Part shown: positions 59,926-64,000 of the stretch, piece after piece
Numbering within the stretch: position 1 is the first letter of the stretch
Layout of the letters: each line of letters opens with the position of its first letter
Origin: Stutzerimonas nosocomialis
GTDB taxonomy: Bacteria; Pseudomonadota; Gammaproteobacteria; Pseudomonadales; Pseudomonadaceae
Direction of reading: 5' to 3'
DNA length: 64,000 nt
Assembly (NCBI RefSeq): GCF_005876855.1
Contig: NZ_QLAE01000007.1
Location: 1-64,000, forward strand
Position numbers and translations under genes: made by a program
The notes under the pieces: model-generated
What the model saw: only the letters and a program-made list of their open reading frames with translations
Database searches by the model: none
What the model was told of the DNA's origin: nothing

Positions 59926-60142
59926 GGCGTCCTTAACGTTATGCGGTGCGCGGCTCAGGGTAGGCCGGTCAGATCAAAGGGCTTATGATAGCGGACCCGT
60001 CAACCCCCTGACAGAGCAAAGCGCCTACGCCATGCCTGGTTCAGAGGTGGCGGCACGAGGCAGCGATCCGTGCTGAACCTGCAGCATTTGCTCCAGCGTC
60101 ACTGTCGCAACGCTATCTGCCCACCGAAACGGAATAGTTCAG

Positions 60143-60637
60143 ATGATCAAACTCCACACCAACCACGGCGTCATCACCCTCAAGCTGTTCGAAGACAAGG
60201 CCCCGGCAACGGTGGCCAACTTCAAGGAGTACGTGAGTGCCGGCCATTACGACAACACGGTGTTCCACCGGGTGATCGGCAACTTCATGATCCAGGGCGG
60301 CGGCTTCGAGCCGGGCATGAAGCAGAAGCCAACCCGCACCCCGATCAAGAACGAGGCCAACAACGGCCTGTCGAACAAGGTCGGCACCGTCGCCATGGCC
60401 CGCACCATGGAACCGCACTCGGCCTCCGCGCAGTTCTTCATCAACGTCGCCGACAACACCTTCCTCGACCACACCGCGCCCACCGTGCAGGGCTGGGGCT
60501 ATGCGGTCTTCGGTGAAGTGACCGACGGCATGGACGTGGTGAACAAGATCAAGGGCGTGGCCACGACCATGAAGTCGGGTCACCAGGACGTGCCGGTCGA
60601 TGACGTCATCATCGAAAAGGCCGAAATTGTCGAGTGA
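60143..60637 (+). CDS. ppiB: Cyclophilin-type peptidyl-prolyl isomerase B
   Basis: A cytosolic cyclophilin of 164 residues: F-H-R-V-I motif in [21 protein letters not shown] (about 34-54), and [14 protein letters not shown] (about 93-106) with the usual glutamine and phenylalanine. GTGGAAT-like bases lie before the ATG at 60143. Its stop region overlaps the start of lpxH closely (five bases apart). Confidence 0.95.
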   Translation: MIKLHTNHGVITLKLFEDKAPATVANFKEYVSAGHYDNTVFHRVIGNFMIQGGGFEPGMKQKPTRTPIKNEANNGLSNKVGTVAMARTMEPHSASAQFFINVADNTFLDHTAPTVQGWGYAVFGEVTDGMDVVNKIKGVATTMKSGHQDVPVDDVIIEKAEIVE

Positions 60638-60641
60638 TGAT

Positions 60642-61364
60642 GTGATCCTGCTGATCTCGGATCTGCACCTCGAAGAACAACGCCCGGACATCACCCGGGC
60701 GTTTCTGCATTTTCTCGAGACCCGCGCGCCACAGGCCAAGGCGCTCTACATCCTGGGCGACTTCTTCGAAGCCTGGATCGGTGACGACGCCATGTCGCCC
60801 TTTCAGCACTCGATCGCCAAGGCCCTGCGCAGGCTCAGCGATGGCGGCGTCGCGGTCTATCTCATGCATGGCAACCGCGACTTTCTGCTTGGCCGGGACT
60901 TCTGCCGCGAAGCCGGCTGCACCCTGCTGGCCGACCCCTGCGTGCAACGTTTCAACGGCGAACCGGTGCTGCTGATGCACGGCGACAGCCTCTGCACCCG
61001 CGACGAGGCCTACATGCGTCTGCGCCGCTGGCTACGCAACCCGTTGAGCCTGTTCGTCCTGCGCAACCTGCCGCTCTCCACACGGCAGAAACTGGCGAGC
61101 AATCTGCGCCGGCAGAGCCGCGAACAGACCCGCATGAAGGCCAGCGACATCGTCGACGTCACGCCCGAGGAAGTACCGCCCTTGCTGCGCCGGCATGGCG
61201 TCACACGCCTGATCCATGGCCACACCCACCGACCGGCGATTCACGAGCTGGAAATAGACGGCCATCCGGCCCAGCGCATCGTGCTCGGCGACTGGGATCG
61301 CCAAGGCTGGGCGCTCCAGGTGGACGAGCACGGCTATCGGCTCGACCCCTTCCCCCTCTCCTAG
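60642..61364 (+). CDS. lpxH: UDP-2,3-diacylglucosamine hydrolase
   Basis: A metallophosphoesterase of 240 residues in lipid A synthesis, cleaving UDP-2,3-diacylglucosamine to lipid X. The di-metal motifs are LISDLHLEE (about 4-12), [11 protein letters not shown] (about 38-48), GNRDFLLG (about 78-85), HGDSLCTRD (about 112-120) and GHTHRP (about 192-197). I prefer the GTG at 60642, four bases after the ppiB stop, because the protein then starts [11 protein letters not shown] as in relatives and has the normal length. Confidence 0.93.
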   Translation: MILLISDLHLEEQRPDITRAFLHFLETRAPQAKALYILGDFFEAWIGDDAMSPFQHSIAKALRRLSDGGVAVYLMHGNRDFLLGRDFCREAGCTLLADPCVQRFNGEPVLLMHGDSLCTRDEAYMRLRRWLRNPLSLFVLRNLPLSTRQKLASNLRRQSREQTRMKASDIVDVTPEEVPPLLRRHGVTRLIHGHTHRPAIHELEIDGHPAQRIVLGDWDRQGWALQVDEHGYRLDPFPLS

Positions 61365-61397
61365 CGACGCAACGGCTGCGCCCGGAATCCGCTATCG

Positions 61398-61997
61398 CTA
61401 GGCCGCCGCGCCGCTGTGGAAACGCAGCTCCTCGTCCGGCGTCAGGATCGCGTCGCGTTCGACCTCGGCGAAGAACGCGACCCGATCGTCGATCGGCTCG
61501 CCAGCGTATTGGGCGGCCATCTTCAGGTAGTCCTGATAGTGGCGCGCTTCGGACTTGAGCAGCGAGCGGTAGAAGGTGCCCAGCTCCTCGTCCAGGTGCG
61601 GAGCCAGCCGGTAGAACCGCTCGCACGAACGCGCCTCGATGAAGGCTCCGACAATCAGGGTATCGACCAGCTTGTGCGGCTCGCTGGTGCGGATGTGCTT
61701 GTGCAGACGCTGGGCGTAGAGCGACGCGCTCACCGGTCGGTACGCCACCCCGCGCTTTTTCATCAGGGCCGCCACCTGCTCGAAATGCCGCAACTCCTCA
61801 CGGGCCAGCCGGGAGAGCTTGTATTGCAGGTCGGCTTTCTCAACATAGCGAAACAGCAGCGTCAGCGCCGTGGAGGCCGCCTTCTTCTCGCAGTTGGCGT
61901 GGTCGATCAGCAGCACGTCCTGATGAGCCAGGGCCTGCTCGATCCAGCCGGCGGGCGTTGGGCACAACAGGAAGGTTTCGATTTCGGGCAGCAACAT
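61398..61997 (-). CDS. miaE: tRNA-(ms2io6A)-hydroxylase
   Basis: A diiron protein of 199 residues that hydroxylates the isopentenyl group of ms2i6A37 in tRNA. Iron ligands lie in the E-E-L-R-H motif (REELRHFEQV, about 67-76) and in SEARHYQDYL (about 150-159), with earlier glutamates in NCEKKAAS and EARSCERF. The order after lpxH matches P. aeruginosa. The ATG at 61997 is followed by a typical MLLPEIETFLLCPTP. It is convergent with lpxH. Confidence 0.9.
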   Translation of the reverse strand: MLLPEIETFLLCPTPAGWIEQALAHQDVLLIDHANCEKKAASTALTLLFRYVEKADLQYKLSRLAREELRHFEQVAALMKKRGVAYRPVSASLYAQRLHKHIRTSEPHKLVDTLIVGAFIEARSCERFYRLAPHLDEELGTFYRSLLKSEARHYQDYLKMAAQYAGEPIDDRVAFFAEVERDAILTPDEELRFHSGAAA

Positions 61998-62070
61998 GGG
62001 CGTCCTGGACGGGTCCTGTGAAAAGGCGCGCCATTATACGAATGGCGCGCATGGCGGCCAGCCCGCCAGT

Positions 62071-62113
62071 CTGACTCAGGTCAAAACCAACGGGCGAAAC
62101 GACCCTCTATAGT
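62071..62113 (+). promoter_or_regulatory. ANR/FNR-type class II promoter for the universal stress gene
   Basis: CTGACTCAGGTCAA (62071-62084) matches TTGAT-N4-GTCAA at 8 of 10 fixed positions. TATAGT (62108-62113) is a good -10. If transcription starts near 62120 the box centre lies at about -42, the standard place for an activator that touches RNA polymerase. The result suggests induction at low oxygen. Confidence 0.58.
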
Positions 62114-62148
62114 GAAAGTCAGCCCAATCCACGCGCAGGAGAACGATC

Positions 62149-63012
62149 ATGCAAGCCATCCGCCGTATTCTGGTCATCATCGATGCGCACGAGGATCAGG
62201 GCTTCGTGCTCAAGCGCGCCAAACTCATCGCCGGTGTCGCCCAGTCGCACCTGCATCTGCTGGTCTGCGAACGCAAGCACGACCACGGCGAGCTTCTGCA
62301 GCGGCTGCAGGCCTCGCTGCGAGAAGAAGGCTTCAGCGTCAGCGGCGAACAGGCCTGGCACGACAACCCCTGGCAAACCGCGGTCGTCGTGCAGCAGGCC
62401 CAGGGCTGCGGGCTGGTGATCAAACAGCACCTGCCCGACAACCCGCTCAAGCGCGCCCTGCTCACGCCGGACGACTGGAAACTGCTGCGCTACTGCCCCT
62501 GCCCGGTGCTGATGGTCAAGACCGACAAGCCCTGGACCGGCGGCAAGATTCTCGCCGCGGTGGATGTCGGCAACGCCGATCTGGAGCACCGCACCCTGCA
62601 TGCGGGCATCGTCAGCCACGGGTACGAGATCGCGCGCCTGGCCTCAGGCGAGCTGCACGTGATCAGCGCGCACCCTTCGGCCATGCTCTCGGCCGCCGAT
62701 CCGGCCTTTCAGCTGCGCGAAACCATCGAAGAACGTTACCGCGAGGCCTGCAAGGCCTTCCAGGCCGAGTACGGGATCGCGGACGCACAGCTGCACATCG
62801 AGGAAGGCCCGGCCGACGCGCTGATTCCGAAGGTGTCGCACGAGCTGGGCGCCGTGGTGACGGTGATCGGCACCGTTGCCCGCACCGGGTTCTCCGGAGC
62901 GCTGATGGGCAATACCGCAGAAGTCGTGCTCGACGCCCTGGAGAGCGATGTGCTGGTGCTCAAGCCCGACGAGATCATCGATCACCTCGAGGAGCTGGTC
63001 GCCCGTCGCTGA
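62149..63012 (+). CDS. Universal stress protein (UspA family, tandem)
   Basis: A protein of 287 residues made of two Usp domains. The first (about 1-150) starts IRRILVIIDAHEDQGF and ends PCPVLMVKTDKPW; the second (about 151-287) has KILAAVDVGN, a long helical part and IGTVARTGFSGALMGNTAEVVLDALESDVLVLKP, whose G-x-x-G/G-x-x-G(S/T) type nucleotide motif is clear. Its P. aeruginosa counterpart at this locus is, as I recall, one of the ANR-induced anaerobic stress proteins. The ANR-like box upstream agrees. Confidence 0.88.
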   Translation: MQAIRRILVIIDAHEDQGFVLKRAKLIAGVAQSHLHLLVCERKHDHGELLQRLQASLREEGFSVSGEQAWHDNPWQTAVVVQQAQGCGLVIKQHLPDNPLKRALLTPDDWKLLRYCPCPVLMVKTDKPWTGGKILAAVDVGNADLEHRTLHAGIVSHGYEIARLASGELHVISAHPSAMLSAADPAFQLRETIEERYREACKAFQAEYGIADAQLHIEEGPADALIPKVSHELGAVVTVIGTVARTGFSGALMGNTAEVVLDALESDVLVLKPDEIIDHLEELVARR

Positions 63013-63020
63013 GCGCGCGA

Positions 63021-63497
63021 CTAGACGCGCACCTCCATGCCCTCGACCAGGAAGCGCGGTGCGATGTAGCGATCGTAGTGCGCTTCCGAGAGCAGGAAGA
63101 ATTCGCGATCGATGGCCTCGCGCAGCTGCGGCAGGGGCCAGTCGCGAAACTCGGGCAGCAGCGCGATACCGTAGGCCTCCACCTGCTGGATCACCCGCGA
63201 GCCGCGCGCGATCAGCTGGTACGCCCAGCAATAAGGCGACTGCTCCGGGACGAAACGCACCTGCCGCGTTTCCAGCTGGCTGCGCAGCAGCGGCGCATCG
63301 AACACCTCCAGCTTGGCGGTCATCACCTGCACCAGAAGGATCTCCAGGCGCCGCCACACGGCACGCTTCTCCTCGTCGCTATAGGCATTCCAGTTCACCA
63401 CTTCGTGATGGAAGCGCTTGCAGCCGCGGCAGACGAGATCGCCATAGACGGTCGAACAGAGGCCGACACAGGGCGTTTTGATGCGATGGTTGGACAT
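63021..63497 (-). CDS. DUF1289 domain protein
   Basis: A protein of 158 residues. The N-terminal DUF1289 motif (about 5-55) has the cysteines of TPCVGLCSTVYGDLVCRGCKRF and the W-N-x-x-x-x-x-E-K block in NWNAYSDEEKRAVWRRL, probably a small metal-binding module. The rest (about 60-158) is unassigned and rich in aromatic residues. The ATG at 63497 gives the usual MSNHRIKTPCVG start. It is convergent with the stress protein gene. Confidence 0.82.
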   Translation of the reverse strand: MSNHRIKTPCVGLCSTVYGDLVCRGCKRFHHEVVNWNAYSDEEKRAVWRRLEILLVQVMTAKLEVFDAPLLRSQLETRQVRFVPEQSPYCWAYQLIARGSRVIQQVEAYGIALLPEFRDWPLPQLREAIDREFFLLSEAHYDRYIAPRFLVEGMEVRV

Positions 63498-63651
63498 GGG
63501 ACGTGAATGATCTGAACAGGCGCGCATCTTAGACTTTTGTCCAAGCCCGGTCACCGCCGCCGTCGCCGCGCTCACGCCCATGCCGCGTGGCGGGCGCTGC
63601 GCGGCAACCGCGCCGCTGCGGCACATGGACGCAGCGCGAGGCCGTCGCCGC

Positions 63652-63680
63652 TTAACTTCAGCGGCTCTTTCCAGTAGAAT
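63652..63680 (+). promoter_or_regulatory. Candidate sigma70 promoter of acnB
   Basis: TTAACT (63652-63657), a 17-base spacer and TAGAAT (63675-63680) lie in the 382-base gap between the DUF1289 gene and acnB. A start near 63687 would give a leader of about 190 bases that contains the inverted repeat at 63713-63828. The left part of this gap (63498-63651) holds only GC-rich sequence with no gene that I can see. Confidence 0.5.
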
Positions 63681-63712
63681 CAGCCCGCCGTTTTAGGCGC
63701 CACTGTCCACAA

Positions 63713-63828
63713 GAAGCTGTTTTCAAAGCGTCACGAGCACAGTTGAACCGGCTGCAAGCCGGGCGCGCAGAATCAAGTTTTTGCCCTCCCGGCCTCATCA
63801 TCCGCCGTAAAACTTTGAAAACAGCTTC
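63713..63828 (+). repeat. Long inverted repeat in the acnB leader
   Basis: GAAGCTGTTTTCAAAG (63713-63728) and its exact complement CTTTGAAAACAGCTTC (63813-63828) enclose 84 bases. In RNA they form a perfect 16-base stem that closes a large loop, 50 bases before the acnB start. No target duplication flanks it. It is likely a regulatory leader fold or a small transposon remnant. Confidence 0.6.
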
Positions 63829-63879
63829 CGGATGTGCGTTCCGATGAAACCCATTGGAACCAATGATGAGGGTATAACT

Positions 63880-64000
63880 GTGCTTGAAGCCTACCGCAAA
63901 CACGTACAAGAGCGTGCCGACCAGGGCATCGTGCCCCAGCCGCTGAACGCTGAGCAGACCGCAGGCCTGGTCGACCTCCTGAAGAACCCGCCCGCCGGCG
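63880..64000 (+). CDS. acnB: Aconitate hydratase B, N-terminal fragment
   Basis: The GTG at 63880 with GAGG nine bases upstream starts a protein that reads MLEAYRKHVQERADQGIVPQ, then PLNAEQTAGLVDLLKNPPAG, the conserved N-terminus of AcnB (citrate to isocitrate; also an mRNA-binding protein when its cluster is lost). The gene runs out of the window, so only about 40 codons are visible. It is preceded by the promoter and inverted repeat above. Confidence 0.92.
   Translation, partial: MLEAYRKHVQERADQGIVPQPLNAEQTAGLVDLLKNPPAG

Noticed and set aside
63713-63828. A miniature transposon with 16-base terminal repeats
   Set aside because: No target-site duplication and its place in the acnB leader make an RNA structure the simpler reading; kept as a finding only.

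Overview
The window reads as a chromosomal segment of a gammaproteobacterium of the Pseudomonas / Stutzerimonas group. The basis is high-GC coding sequence, SD-led operons, and a gene order that I recall running in parallel with the Pseudomonas aeruginosa PA1839-PA1787 neighbourhood (cysI, sohB, nudC, fimL, ldcA, dnaQ, rnhA, gloB, mltD, nppA1A2BCD, fabI, ppiD, hupB, lon, clpX, clpP, tig, tRNAs, folD, cysS, glnS, ppiB, lpxH, miaE, usp, acnB). The genus is an inference from this order and from the integron cassettes at the left edge; no 16S gene is present.

Layout. (1) 1-0.9 kb: the distal end of an integron cassette array, poorer in GC than the rest, with two cassettes, one good attC site and a decayed terminal attC. 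One cassette carries a frameshifted membrane protein, the other an Imm50-like immunity protein. (2) 0.9-8.3 kb: DUF1883 protein, RlmN-like radical-SAM enzyme, LRR-kinase fusion, small membrane proteins, then sulfite reductase cysI with its DUF934 partner. Two small ORFs (37 and 34 codons) with good ribosome sites lie here. (3) 8.3-18 kb: acuI, sohB, a lipid/acyl-CoA set (histidine phosphatase, SCP2 protein, phosphotransferase, SDR), nudC-fimL and a dienoyl-CoA isomerase. (4) 18-26.5 kb: ldcA, dnaQ/rnhA, methyltransferase, gloB, mltD, HDOD protein. (5) 26.6-34.9 kb: the five-gene Npp/Yej-type peptide ABC importer followed by fabI. (6) 35-43.4 kb: the protein quality-control block ppiD, hupB, lon, clpX, clpP, tig, all on the minus strand. 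(7) 43.4-46.4 kb: a Xre-RES toxin-antitoxin pair beside three tRNA genes (Leu, His, Arg), then folD. (8) 46.4-54.4 kb: an accessory ABC importer of the glycerol (DUF2160) type with a divergent sigma54 activator; the shared intergenic region holds a good -24/-12 promoter and a cluster of TGTTCA/TGAACA half-sites. (9) 54.4-64 kb: UvrD-like helicase, FKBP, cysS-glnS, ppiB-lpxH, miaE, a universal stress protein with an ANR-like box, a DUF1289 protein and the first codons of acnB.

How parts work together. cysI and the DUF934 gene overlap and serve sulfite reduction. nppA1-D form one importer whose last gene overlaps fabI. lon, clpXP, tig and ppiD are proteases and folding factors. The region 8 importer has two different ATPases with complementary defects: one lacks the switch histidine, the other lacks LSGGQ. 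They probably form one working ATP site, and the divergent activator probably switches the operon on with sigma54 RNA polymerase.

The best candidates for something new are the cassette-borne Imm50-like gene, the Xre-RES module with its palindromic operator repeats, the sigma54-controlled asymmetric ABC importer, the structured element between hupB and ppiD, and the long inverted repeat in the acnB leader.
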